From Acidimicrobiia bacterium (GTDB taxonomy: Bacteria > Actinomycetota > Acidimicrobiia > IMCC26256 > JAOSJM01), in contig JAOSJM010000005.1 of the NCBI GenBank assembly GCA_027494165.1, positions 1,388,461 through 1,452,460 on the forward strand: DNA of 64,000 nucleotides, given 5' to 3'. Position 1 is the stretch's first letter; each line of letters starts with the position of its first letter. Below are positions 50,271 to 58,965 of the stretch, piece by piece. Under the pieces are notes generated by a model. That model searched no databases, had not been told where the DNA came from, and was given only the letters and a program-made list of their open reading frames with translations. Made by a program: the position numbers and the translations under genes.

Positions 50271-51274
50271 ACGGCCACGGACGCCCGAGCTTCTCGTGCA
50301 TCCTGCCGACGTACAACCGCTGCGACGTCGTCGAGCAGACGCTGCGCCAGCTCCTCGCGTGCGACTACCCCGGCGATCGGTACGAGATCCTCGTCGCCGA
50401 CAACTCGACCGACGGGACCCCCGAGATGGTCGAGCGCGTCGCCCGCCGCGCCGCCGTGCCCGTTCGCCTGCTGCGGAGCTCCCACCGGTTGCCGGCCGTC
50501 AAGCGGAACGAAGCGGTGCGGGCCGCGACGGGCGACCTCGTGCTCTTCATGAACGACGACGTCTGGGTCCGGGAGGACTTCCTCGCCGAGCACGAGCGCG
50601 CCCACCAGCTCCACCCCGGGCCGGTCGCGGTCCTCGGCCACGTCGAGCAGTCCCCGCGGATGCCCCGGGACCCGTTCATCGAGTGGTACCGGCCCTTCGC
50701 CTACCACGAGATCGCCGACCGGGCCGGCGAGCCCCTGGACTGGCGCTACTTCTGGACGATGAACCTCTCCCTGCCCCGCTCGGAGATGCTCGAGCGCAAC
50801 CTCCTGTTCCACGAGGACTGGGCGGAGATCGGCAGCGAGGACGTCGAGCTCGGCTACCGCTGGGTCAGCGCCGGCGACCGGCTCGTGTACCACCCCGAGG
50901 CGTGGGGCGAGCACTACCACCCCCACAGCCTCGACAGCGCGTGCCGCCTCCAGGAGACCATCGGGCGGGGCCTGCGCGACCTCGAGGTGCTGGTGCCCGA
51001 GCGGGATCTCCTCGAGCGCTACGGGGTCTTCTCCCTCCGCAACCGCCCCCGGGCCGTGGCCCGGGGGCTCGCACGGATGGCGCTGTTCAACGCGGTGACC
51101 GTTCCGCCCGTCCAGCGCCGGTTGTCGCGCATCGAGTCGAACACGCGGCTCAGCCGGTGGCTGTACTGGAAGGTGCTCTCCCACCACACGAACCGGGGCT
51201 ACCGGGAGGCGCCGACCCGGCACCCCGTCCCGCTCGTGACCCGACCCCGGGCCGAGGCGCAGGTGGGTTCGTGA
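50267..51274 (+). CDS. Glycosyltransferase family 2
   Basis: 335 residues from GTG at 50267 (GTGA overlap). FSCILPTYNRCDVVEQTLRQ, LVADNSTDGTPEMVERVAR, RLPAVKRNEAVRAATGDLVL and FMNDDVWVREDFLAEHERAH, with NDD as the DxD metal site. The later FHEDWAEIGSEDVELGYRWV carries the ED acid pair of inverting GT2 enzymes. A C-terminal helical segment (RLSRWLYWKVLSHHTNRGYR) may be membrane-associated. Donor and acceptor are unknown. Confidence 0.91.
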   Translation: MNGHGRPSFSCILPTYNRCDVVEQTLRQLLACDYPGDRYEILVADNSTDGTPEMVERVARRAAVPVRLLRSSHRLPAVKRNEAVRAATGDLVLFMNDDVWVREDFLAEHERAHQLHPGPVAVLGHVEQSPRMPRDPFIEWYRPFAYHEIADRAGEPLDWRYFWTMNLSLPRSEMLERNLLFHEDWAEIGSEDVELGYRWVSAGDRLVYHPEAWGEHYHPHSLDSACRLQETIGRGLRDLEVLVPERDLLERYGVFSLRNRPRAVARGLARMALFNAVTVPPVQRRLSRIESNTRLSRWLYWKVLSHHTNRGYREAPTRHPVPLVTRPRAEAQVGS

Positions 51275-52743
51275 GCATGGCTACCACCCTGTTCCTCGGG
51301 GGGGCGTTCTTCATGATCCTCCTCGGGGCCGCGGCCATCTTCGGTGGCGCGCTCGGCATCGCGCTCCTCCTGGCTCGCGACCGGTCCCTCGTCCTCATGG
51401 TCGCGGTGGTGGCGTCGCTGATCTTCCCGGTCCACAAGCTGCTCGGCCCGTTCGTCGAGGGCACGCACGCCGGAGCCCCCGGCCTGGTCGTGAGCTCGAC
51501 CATGCTCGTGCTCGGGCTGCTGTACGTCGCGTGGATGGTGGAGGGGACGTTCGTGCGCGACGTCGTACGGGCGTTCCGGCGTCCGGTCTTCTGGACCCCG
51601 CTCGCGGCGATGTTCCTCGCCTGCTTCAGCGTCGGCGCGGCCAGGAACGACTACCTGGTCCTCTCGCAGCTCGTCTACTGGTCCTTCATGTACGCGCTGT
51701 TCCTGTACTTCGGGGCGCGCGTCCACACCCGCAACGAGATCGGGTGGATCCTCCTGACGTTCGGGGCCATCGCCCTGCTCGAGGCGGGGGTCGTCGTCCT
51801 CCAGAAGGTCGGGATCATCGGACTGGGCCTGCTCGCCGCCGACGCGGAATCGGTCGGGCGGACCACGGACATCGGGACCATCGGGCGTCCGTTCGGCACG
51901 CTCGTCCACCCGGTGTTCCTCGGGATCACCGTCGCGACGATCGCCGTGGTCGCGCTCGCCTTCGCCCTCTACCTGCGGCGGACATGGATCCGGCTCGTGT
52001 GCGTCGTGATCGTGCTGGCGTGCCTGGGCCAGATCTACCTGGCCTACGCCCGCGGGCCGCTGCTCGGCGTCGTCCCGGCCCTCGTGGTCGTGCTCGCGAT
52101 CGGCGCGGCGCACCACCGGGTCTCGGCCCGGGCCTGGACGGCCGGGATCTTCGCGGTGTTGATCGGGGCCATCGCCTTGTCGCCCCAGATCGAGCAGTTC
52201 TACGAGAGGAACTTCGGATCCCGGCACTTCGGCCTCGAGGTCAACTCGCGCACGCAGCTCAACGACGTCGGCTGGCGGATGATCGAGGACTCCCCGCTTG
52301 TCGGGGTCGGTCTCAACAACTTCACCCAGGTCATGGACGAGTACACCGAGGAGCCACTCATCTTCCCGGGTTACCCGTCGCACAACCTCTTCATCCTCAC
52401 CGCTGCGGAGACCGGCCTCGTCGGCCTGGCGGGTCTCCTCGCCATAGGGATCGCGCTGGCCTGGAACTCGGTCGCGCTCCTGGGGAGTCGCGACCCGCTG
52501 TTCCGGGCGATGGGAGCGGCCATGCTCGGGATCCTCCTCCTCCACCTCGTCGCGGAGCAGCTGTCCTACTCGTTGCGCCAGGAGGTGCCGCTCACGGTGT
52601 TCTGGATCTTCGCCGGGATGACGATGGCGTGCGTCCGCATACGCGAGGACGAGCGACGGGCCCGCCGTCCCGTCCGGACCCCGCGGCCCGCACGCCCGCC
52701 GGTCGGCGCGTCGGCGCCCGAGCCCGTGCCGGTGGGCGTATGA
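51271..52743 (+). CDS. O-antigen ligase/polymerase-like membrane protein (Wzy-type)
   Basis: 490 residues from GTG at 51271 (GTGA overlap), with ATG 51277 as an alternative. There are about 12 transmembrane helices. IYLAYARGPLLGVVPALVVV is the characteristic short motif before the large external loop (SRTQLNDVGWRMIEDSPLVG then VGLNNFTQVMDEYTEEPLIF then PGYPSHNLFILTAAETGLVG). GxGxNNF and HNLF with nearby His and Arg define the Wzy_C (O-antigen ligase) family. It either polymerises repeat units or ligates the finished glycan to its acceptor. A Pro/Arg-rich cytoplasmic tail ends the protein. Confidence 0.9.
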   Translation: MSMATTLFLGGAFFMILLGAAAIFGGALGIALLLARDRSLVLMVAVVASLIFPVHKLLGPFVEGTHAGAPGLVVSSTMLVLGLLYVAWMVEGTFVRDVVRAFRRPVFWTPLAAMFLACFSVGAARNDYLVLSQLVYWSFMYALFLYFGARVHTRNEIGWILLTFGAIALLEAGVVVLQKVGIIGLGLLAADAESVGRTTDIGTIGRPFGTLVHPVFLGITVATIAVVALAFALYLRRTWIRLVCVVIVLACLGQIYLAYARGPLLGVVPALVVVLAIGAAHHRVSARAWTAGIFAVLIGAIALSPQIEQFYERNFGSRHFGLEVNSRTQLNDVGWRMIEDSPLVGVGLNNFTQVMDEYTEEPLIFPGYPSHNLFILTAAETGLVGLAGLLAIGIALAWNSVALLGSRDPLFRAMGAAMLGILLLHLVAEQLSYSLRQEVPLTVFWIFAGMTMACVRIREDERRARRPVRTPRPARPPVGASAPEPVPVGV

Positions 52744-53738
52744 CCGGCGCGACGACGCGGAGCTCCCCGCGCGAGGTGGCGCGTCGCGCGCACGAGCCGC
52801 CGGGAACGGTGGACGTCTCGGCGGTCGTCGTGAGCTGGAACACCTGCGACCTGCTGGGGGAGTGCCTCGAGTCGTTGAAGGTCCACGCACCCAGTCGACG
52901 AACCCTCGAGGTCGTCGTGGTCGACAACGGGTCGACCGACGGATCGGTCGAGCTCGTCCGGTCGGAGTGGCCCGATGTGGTGCTGGTGGCCAACCGGGAG
53001 AACGAGGGCTTCCAGCGGGCCACGAACCGGGGGATCGGGCTGAGCCGCGGCCGGTACCTCCTGCTGGTCAACGCGGACGCGCAGGTCCGCGCCGGCGCGA
53101 TCGGCACGATGCTGGACCGCCTGGAGTCCGACCGGCGGGCCGCGGCCGTCGGTCCCCGGCTGGTCTACGGCGACGGCAGCTTCCAGCGGTGGACGGCGGG
53201 TCGCGCTCCGGATCTGACCTCGGTGGCGAGCTACTTCCTGTTCGCCGAGCGGTTCTCCGCCGCGGCCGCCCGGCGCAGCCTCTTCCTCGCCGAGGACGTC
53301 CGCGAGCCCTTCTGCCCCGACTGGGTCTCGAGCGCGTGCATGCTGGTCCGGCGTGAGGCGCTCGACCAGATCGGCCTGATGGACGAGCGCTACCTCTGCT
53401 ACATGGACGACGTCGACCTCTGCGAGCGCTTCCGGGCCGCCGGCTGGCGGGTCTGGTACGACCCGGTCGCCGAGGTGGTGCACCTCATGGGACAGAGCAC
53501 CGAGCGGCAGACGGGTTCCGTGTCCCCCGCGGCCATCCGGAACTTCAACGACTACTTCGCCCGGCGCCACGGTGTCGCCGCCGGTGCCGTCGCCCGGGCC
53601 GCCCAGTTCACCGGGTACGTGTCCAGGGCGCTCGCCTACGCAGGCCGGTCGCTGCTCCGACCGCGCGACGGAGACGACCAGCGCAGCCGCGCCCACCTCC
53701 GGCGGGCCCGGGCGACCCTCCAGCGCGGCCATGTCTAG
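52740..53738 (+). CDS. Glycosyltransferase family 2
   Basis: 332 residues from ATG at 52740 (ATGA overlap). SAVVVSWNTCDLLGECLESL, VVVDNGSTDGSVELVRSEWP, ENEGFQRATNRGIGLSRGRY and LLLVNADAQVRAGAIGTMLD, where NADA holds the metal-site aspartate. CPDWVSSACMLVRREALDQI and MDERYLCYMDDVDLCERFRA (MDDVD) form the acceptor and catalytic side. It is related to the rhamnosyltransferase-like protein at 47.8 kb but distinct in sequence, so it probably adds a different residue. Confidence 0.91.
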   Translation: MTGATTRSSPREVARRAHEPPGTVDVSAVVVSWNTCDLLGECLESLKVHAPSRRTLEVVVVDNGSTDGSVELVRSEWPDVVLVANRENEGFQRATNRGIGLSRGRYLLLVNADAQVRAGAIGTMLDRLESDRRAAAVGPRLVYGDGSFQRWTAGRAPDLTSVASYFLFAERFSAAAARRSLFLAEDVREPFCPDWVSSACMLVRREALDQIGLMDERYLCYMDDVDLCERFRAAGWRVWYDPVAEVVHLMGQSTERQTGSVSPAAIRNFNDYFARRHGVAAGAVARAAQFTGYVSRALAYAGRSLLRPRDGDDQRSRAHLRRARATLQRGHV

Positions 53739-54870
53739 CGAGAAGCGCGATCCCGAGAGGTGCCACCCACAGGAGGTCGAGGTGACCGACGAGATGACCC
53801 GAGACTCCACCGACGCGTCGCCCCCGAGCGCGACGTCCCGCGTCGCGGTCGCCATCCCCATCCCCAACGACCCCGACTGGGCGTTGTTCGACGCCATCCC
53901 CGACGACGTCCCGATCCTCGTCGTGGACGACAGCGACGGCCGGCTCGGCCCGGCGCCACGGGACAACGTCCGGTTCTACGACTACGCCGCGCAGGAGGAG
54001 GTGATGGGGCGGCACTACCCGGCGATCCCGCACAAGAGCGCCGCGACCCGCAACTTCGCGCACTACCTCGCCTATCAGGAGGGCTTCGACGTCATCGTCG
54101 CCCTCGACTACGACTGCCGGACCCGGCCCGGGTGGCTGGACGAGCACCTGGCCGGGCTCGCGCCGGTGCAGGACGCGCCGGCGTTGCGCGGGCAGTGGAT
54201 CAACAGCATCGAGGCGCCCGGATTCTACGCGCGCGGCTACCCCTACGAGTACCGCAACCCGGTCGACTCGGTCGTGGAGGAGACCACGGCGACCGGCGAC
54301 GTGATGGTCAACATGGGCGTGTGGGACAACGTCCTCGACCTCAACGGCATCGACAAGATCCAGGCCGAACCGCCGCTGGAACCCGGCTTGCGCGGCCCCA
54401 GGAACCACATCGCCCTCGGCCACATCCCCGTCTGTGGGATGAACACGGCCTTCCGGGCCGAGGTCACGCCCGCGTACTTCTTCCTCCCCGACGTCTGGGT
54501 CAACGGGACCTGGCAGCTCTCGCGCCACGACGACATCTGGGGTGGCTACGTCCTGAAGAAGCTCATGGATCTGCGGGGCCACCTCTTCAGCTACGGCCGG
54601 CCGGTCGTCGAGCACACGCGCCAGTCCGCCCTCGAGCGGGTGATGATGATGGAGCACTGGATGCACCTGACCTCCACGGCCTTCTACGCCCTGGTCGACG
54701 CGGCCGTGGACCGGATCGACGCCGGACCGTACGAGCGGATGTTCGCCGACCTCACCGAGGAGTACCGCAAGGAGGCGTCCCGCGCGTCGGTACCCGTGCA
54801 CTACCGAGAGGTCTTCGTCGAGCTCGGTGAGGCCATGCAGCGCTGGTCCGACTGCTTCAACTCCTCCTGA
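53731..54870 (+). CDS. RGP/GT75-like protein
   Basis: 379 residues from ATG at 53731, overlapping the previous gene by 8 nt. VAVAIPIPNDPDWALFDAIP is followed by PILVVDDSDGR, NVRFYDYAAQEEVMG, then DVIVALDYDCRTRPGWLDEH, a DYDC metal site. GHIPVCGMNTAFRAEVTPAY and SRHDDIWGGYVLKKLMDLRG recall the reversibly glycosylated polypeptide family (GT75), whose plant members are UDP-arabinopyranose mutases. Similarity is judged from these motifs only. It could interconvert ring forms of a sugar nucleotide or act as a transferase. Such a protein in a bacterial polysaccharide operon is notable. Confidence 0.6.
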   Translation: MSSEKRDPERCHPQEVEVTDEMTRDSTDASPPSATSRVAVAIPIPNDPDWALFDAIPDDVPILVVDDSDGRLGPAPRDNVRFYDYAAQEEVMGRHYPAIPHKSAATRNFAHYLAYQEGFDVIVALDYDCRTRPGWLDEHLAGLAPVQDAPALRGQWINSIEAPGFYARGYPYEYRNPVDSVVEETTATGDVMVNMGVWDNVLDLNGIDKIQAEPPLEPGLRGPRNHIALGHIPVCGMNTAFRAEVTPAYFFLPDVWVNGTWQLSRHDDIWGGYVLKKLMDLRGHLFSYGRPVVEHTRQSALERVMMMEHWMHLTSTAFYALVDAAVDRIDAGPYERMFADLTEEYRKEASRASVPVHYREVFVELGEAMQRWSDCFNSS

Positions 54871-54875
54871 CCGGG

Positions 54876-56099
54876 ATGGCCCTCGCGACCGCGCCCGCGG
54901 GTCTCGTCCTCCCCTCGTCGGTCCTCGCCGCGGCCGGCGAGCGCCAGGAGGACGCGAACCCCGTGCCGGGGCTCGTCCTGCTGGCGCTGCTCGTGGTCGG
55001 CGTCGTGCTCTGGCGCCGGCGACGCCGGGCCCGGGCGGCGCGGCTCGCCGCCGGAAGAGAAGTTCCGGACGGTCCGCGCGGCTGGCGGCGGCTCCGCACC
55101 CCGGCCTTCACGCTGGCGTTCCTCGCTCCGTTCTGCCTCGAGGGGTTCGCAGGCGCGATGCCGCCGCAGGTGTTCTTCAACCCCGTCGTCCTCGTGTACG
55201 TCATGGCCTACTACGGCAGCGCCGCCATCCTCATCCGTGAGGCGACCCTGGCCTGGAGGAAGGGCTGGCCCACGACGCTCGCGCTCGGAGCGGCCTACGG
55301 CATCTGCGAGGAGGGTCTGTCGACGAAGGTCTTCTTCGACCTGGAACGCACGAACCTCGGCCCCCAGATGCAGTACGGCACGTGGGCCGGCGTCCACTGG
55401 CCGTACACCTTCCACCTCATCGTGGTGCACGCGGTCTTCTCGATCGCCATCCCCATCTTCCTCACGACCCTGCTCTTCCCCGACCGTGCGTCGACACCGT
55501 GGGTGCGCCGCCGCACCCTGCCCGTCCTGGGAGCGGTCTTCGTGGCCGGGATGCTCGTGGCGGCCCTGGCGCTCTTCCGGTTCGACCCGACGCCTCCCCA
55601 CTACCTGATCGCCGCCGGTGTCGTCCTCGTGCTCGTCGCCGTCGCCCGGCTGCTGCCCGCGACGATGGCCCTCGGACCACCGATCGAGACCACGCCGAAG
55701 CGCCTGGCCGTCTCCGGGTTCTGGGGGATGTTCGCGTTCTTCGTCGTGAGCTACCTGTTCGCGGCGTGGCACGTGCCGGCGTTCGTCACGTTGATCCTGG
55801 AGGTGGCGATCGTGGCGGTCGCCGGATGGCTCGTGTCGCGCGTCTCGGGGACGGAGTACGACCACTTCGCGCTCGTCGGCGGGATGCTCGGCTTCTTCGT
55901 CTTCACGTCGTTCATCCTCATGGCCGCGGGCTCCGTGCTCCAGCCGCTCGTGAGCCTGGCGGGGGGATACGGCCTGCTCCGCTTGGGTCGCCGGATCCGT
56001 GAGCGGAGAGCGACCGGAGAGCCGGCGGTTCCGCGAGCCCCGGCCGAGTCGACGACTCGGCCCGAACGGACGGGCCCGAAACGGGAGGTGGACCGATGA
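54876..56099 (+). CDS. Polytopic membrane protein of unknown function
   Basis: 407 residues, 5 nt after the previous stop. An N-terminal helix (VPGLVLLALLVVGVVLWRRR) with a basic stop-transfer is followed by about eight more membrane segments, among them GAVFVAGMLVAALALFRF and FFVVSYLFAAWHVPAFVTLI. Conserved-looking loops include LALGAAYGICEEGLSTKVFF and WAGVHWPYTFHLIVVHAVFS. The EE pair followed by K recalls, but does not match, the EExxxR motif of CPBP proteases, and a His pair in helices could be catalytic. A C-terminal charged tail follows. Its place in the operon suggests a role in glycan processing or export. Confidence 0.7.
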   Translation: MALATAPAGLVLPSSVLAAAGERQEDANPVPGLVLLALLVVGVVLWRRRRRARAARLAAGREVPDGPRGWRRLRTPAFTLAFLAPFCLEGFAGAMPPQVFFNPVVLVYVMAYYGSAAILIREATLAWRKGWPTTLALGAAYGICEEGLSTKVFFDLERTNLGPQMQYGTWAGVHWPYTFHLIVVHAVFSIAIPIFLTTLLFPDRASTPWVRRRTLPVLGAVFVAGMLVAALALFRFDPTPPHYLIAAGVVLVLVAVARLLPATMALGPPIETTPKRLAVSGFWGMFAFFVVSYLFAAWHVPAFVTLILEVAIVAVAGWLVSRVSGTEYDHFALVGGMLGFFVFTSFILMAAGSVLQPLVSLAGGYGLLRLGRRIRERRATGEPAVPRAPAESTTRPERTGPKREVDR

Positions 56100-57151
56100 C
56101 CCTGCCCGTGGGATCACCGGGGCCGGTCGTCCTGTTCGACGGGTGCCCGTTGTGCGGGGTCACGGGTCACGACCACGTCTTCGACCATCCGGAATGTGGC
56201 GAGGTCGTGGACTGTCGCGGGTGCGGTCTCCGCTACACGCGCTCGCGCCGGCTGTCGTCGTGGGCCGCGATCCGGCGCGAGACGCCCGGTCCCCTCCTGG
56301 ACGTGTTCATCGAGAAGGAAGCCGACCAGGTCCGGGACTTCCGGGCGATCCTGGGTCGACTGCACGAGCTCGGAGCCCGGGGTCCGCTGCTCGACGTCGG
56401 CTCGATGACCGGCCACTTCCTCTCCGAGGCCCGGTCGGCCGGTTTCGACACCGTCGGCATCGAGCCGGATCCGTGGGCCGCCGGCTACGCACGACGCGAG
56501 TTCGGCCTGGACATCCGCGAGGAGCTGCTGACGGAGGCAGCCTTCGAGCCGGGCTCGTTCGGGGTGGTCTCCATGCTCCACGTGATGGAGCACCTCACGG
56601 ACCCGAAGGAGACGCTCGCGGTGATCCACCGGACGCTCGCCGACGACGGGATCCTCGCCGTGGAGATCCCGATCATCGACGCGACGGCGACGCGGATCAT
56701 GGGACGCCGGCACCGTCACTACGTCTTCGACCACACCCTGTTCATGACCCGGACGACCTGCGCCCGCTTCCTCGAGGAGGCCGGGTTCCGGATCGTGCGC
56801 CGTGAGGCGACCGGGCGGACGCTTCGTCTGGGCCGCCTCGCCCGGGGGATGGCCGTACGATCACCGCAGTTGGGCGGGGCCGTCTCCCGGGCCGTCGAGA
56901 CCCTGCGGCTCGATCGGGTCCACCTGACGGTCAACCTGCGGGACATCCTGCGTGTGTACGCGGTCAAGCGCCAGGCGACCTCGCCTCCGCCCCGGGCGAC
57001 CTTCCGGGCACCTCGGCGTGAGACAGCAGCACCAGATCCTGGAACGCCGGGCCACCCTGCTCTCGGCTCCACGACCCGTAATGGACGGCGTCCACGGACA
57101 GGCCGGCCCGCCGGGCGAGCTCCTCGAGCGCCGCTTCCTCGTAGAGGATGA
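56096..57151 (+). CDS. Class I SAM methyltransferase with N-terminal zinc ribbon
   Basis: ATG at 56096 (ATGA overlap). CPLCGVTGHDHVF and CRGCGLRYTRSR form a zinc ribbon in the first 50 residues. GPLLDVGSMTGHFLSEARSA is SAM motif I near residue 100, VGIEPDPWAAGYARR follows, and GVVSMLHVMEHLTDPKETLA is motif IV-like with HxxEH. This architecture is common in polysaccharide clusters, where such enzymes methylate sugars. About 350 residues as written, but the last 60 overlap a convergent gene and are low-complexity, so the true end may be near 57015 after a one-base correction. Confidence 0.82.
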   Translation: MTLPVGSPGPVVLFDGCPLCGVTGHDHVFDHPECGEVVDCRGCGLRYTRSRRLSSWAAIRRETPGPLLDVFIEKEADQVRDFRAILGRLHELGARGPLLDVGSMTGHFLSEARSAGFDTVGIEPDPWAAGYARREFGLDIREELLTEAAFEPGSFGVVSMLHVMEHLTDPKETLAVIHRTLADDGILAVEIPIIDATATRIMGRRHRHYVFDHTLFMTRTTCARFLEEAGFRIVRREATGRTLRLGRLARGMAVRSPQLGGAVSRAVETLRLDRVHLTVNLRDILRVYAVKRQATSPPPRATFRAPRRETAAPDPGTPGHPALGSTTRNGRRPRTGRPAGRAPRAPLPRRG

Positions 57152-57855
57152 CGATCTCCGGCGCCGCGGGAGTCAGCGTCCAGCAACCACCATCGAGGCG
57201 GTGGAGTCTCCCGGGATCTCTGCGGTCGACCAGACCCTTGCGCTCCAGGATCTCGTTGTCCCCGCGCTCGAGAGCGATGGGAGTGAGCGTGTCGACCGGC
57301 TCTGGCAACAAGAGGAACGTGAAGAGAGCCCTCCCACCCGGGCCGAGGACCCGGGCCGTCTCCTGCAGGTACCGCTCGCAGGCGGAACGCGGTAGATGAG
57401 TGAAGACCGAGACGGCGAAGGCGAAGTCGAAGGCCCGGCGTCGTACGGGAAGGTGAAGGTCTCCGGGCGCGCGGTGCTGTCCGGCCGGTAATGCGAGCTG
57501 TACAAGTCGACGTGGGCGAAACGCGCGTTGGGATGGCGCCGGGTGACGTGGTCCGTGGCCCAGCGCACCGCCCGGTCGTCGATGTCGAAACCCTCGTAGC
57601 GGCCCGTGAAGAAGTGAGGTCGGCCGAGCAGTTCGGCCGCGAAGCGACCGGTGCCGCAGCCGATGTCGAGGACCCGCTCGTCCATGCGGAGGCCGCAGAG
57701 AAGTCTGAAGTACGCGAGGTACTCCGCGGGGTCCTCTCGTACTCGTCCACGGGTCCGACGTGGCTGCGAAGGCTGTAGGGAGGCAGGCCGGTGCGCCCCA
57801 TGACGGGCATGTAGATCGCGTCCACGGCGTCCCTGAGTCGGGTCCGAATGCCCAA
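56964..57855 (-). CDS. SAM-dependent methyltransferase (two frame breaks)
   Basis: TTG at 57855 has a strong GGGGGAGG about 6 nt upstream. IRTRLRDAVDAIYMPVMGRT then GLPPYSLRSHVGPVDEYER leads to a one-base deficit near 57733. DPAEYLAYFRLLCGLRMDER with VLDIGCGTGRFAAELLG (motif I) and YEGFDIDDRAVRWATDHV follow. A second deficit near 57432 (GP/FDFAFAVSVFTHLP) leads to GPGGRALFTFLLLPEPVDTL and the end at 56964. About 297 residues after adding two bases. It is probably a sugar or lipid methyltransferase, convergent with the zinc-ribbon methyltransferase and divergent from the next gene. Confidence 0.78.
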
Positions 57856-57958
57856 GTGCGCCTCCCCCGGATCCCGGCCGATATCGCCGCCGGGGGAGAT
57901 CGTACCGCCGAATGCCGGTAGAGTCCGGCGGCGAAGACGCGGGTCGTCGGTCGCGGAG

Positions 57959-58786
57959 ATGGGGGACGTGGACGCCGACAAGCTGATCAACGTGCTGGCC
58001 GATCCTCGACTGGCCGTGCGCGCGCTCGTCAAGCGGTCGAGGGCGTCCTTCGAGCGGCGCCTGGAGTGGGACGCGCTCGATCGGCCCCACTACGCCTACT
58101 GCACGTACCACGCCGCCCGCCTGGCCAAGGCGCTCGGCCACGACGCGCTCAGCGTCGTCGAGCTCGGGGTCGCGGGGGGGAACGGGCTCGTGTTGCTGGA
58201 GCAGCACGCCGGCACGGTCGCCGACCTGGTCGGCATCCGGATCGAGACCGTCGGTTTCGACGCGGGCTCCGGGATGCCGGAGCCGGCCGACCACCGGGAC
58301 CTGGCCTACGTGTGGCGTCCGGGCTCGTTCGCCATGGACGAGGCGGCACTCCGTCACCGCCTCCGGTCGGCCCGTCTGGTCATCGGCGACGTCGCCACGA
58401 CGGTCCCGGCCTTCGTCGAGGAGGGCGGGTACCCGCCGGTCGGCTTCGTCGCCTTCGACCTGGACTACTGGTCGTCGACCGTCGCCGCCATGCGGCTCCT
58501 CGACGCTCCGCCCGAGCTCCGGCTGCCGCGCGTCTACTGCTACTTCGACGACGTCATCGGCGACGACTGGGAGATCCACTCGCCGTACGCCGGGGAGCTG
58601 CTCGCCATCGAGGACTTCAACGCCGGCCACGACCACATCAAGGTCAGCCCGATCCACGGGCTCCGGCACAAGCGGCGGATCCCCGCCGCCTGGAACGACC
58701 AGGTCTACGTCGCCCACGACTTCGCCCATCCCCGGTACGACACCCACGTCCACCCCGGCGGGTGGGACCTCGGGCTCCGCGGCTGA
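57959..58786 (+). CDS. Methyltransferase-like protein of the polysaccharide locus
   Basis: 275 residues from ATG at 57959. [20 protein letters not shown] is followed by [20 protein letters not shown], a SAM motif I variant with [29 protein letters not shown] then [20 protein letters not shown] and [20 protein letters not shown], where FDLDYW resembles the metal- or substrate-binding acid pair of TylF-type enzymes. [13 protein letters not shown] adds more acids. It may be a TylF/MycE-like sugar O-methyltransferase, but similarity is only at motif level. The start region is divergent from the methyltransferase to its left. Confidence 0.62.
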   Translation: MGDVDADKLINVLADPRLAVRALVKRSRASFERRLEWDALDRPHYAYCTYHAARLAKALGHDALSVVELGVAGGNGLVLLEQHAGTVADLVGIRIETVGFDAGSGMPEPADHRDLAYVWRPGSFAMDEAALRHRLRSARLVIGDVATTVPAFVEEGGYPPVGFVAFDLDYWSSTVAAMRLLDAPPELRLPRVYCYFDDVIGDDWEIHSPYAGELLAIEDFNAGHDHIKVSPIHGLRHKRRIPAAWNDQVYVAHDFAHPRYDTHVHPGGWDLGLRG

Positions 58787-58965
58787 GCACACCACTGGAG
58801 ACGGGCTGGCGCCGCCCGGGAGGCTCCTGGTGGGCCCTCGACCGGCCGACGGCGTGACCCCGACCCCGGGATCCACCGGCCGCCTGGTCCGCGCGCCGGG
58901 CTCAACCCGCTCGGGCTCCCCGCCGATCACGAGGGGAAGCGCAGCGCGACCGGGCGGGGACCTCG

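Noticed and set aside
55295..55330. CPBP intramembrane protease identity for the polytopic protein
   Set aside because: The motif reads EEGLSTK, not EExxxR, and the later FxxxH and HxxxN/D motifs were not found.
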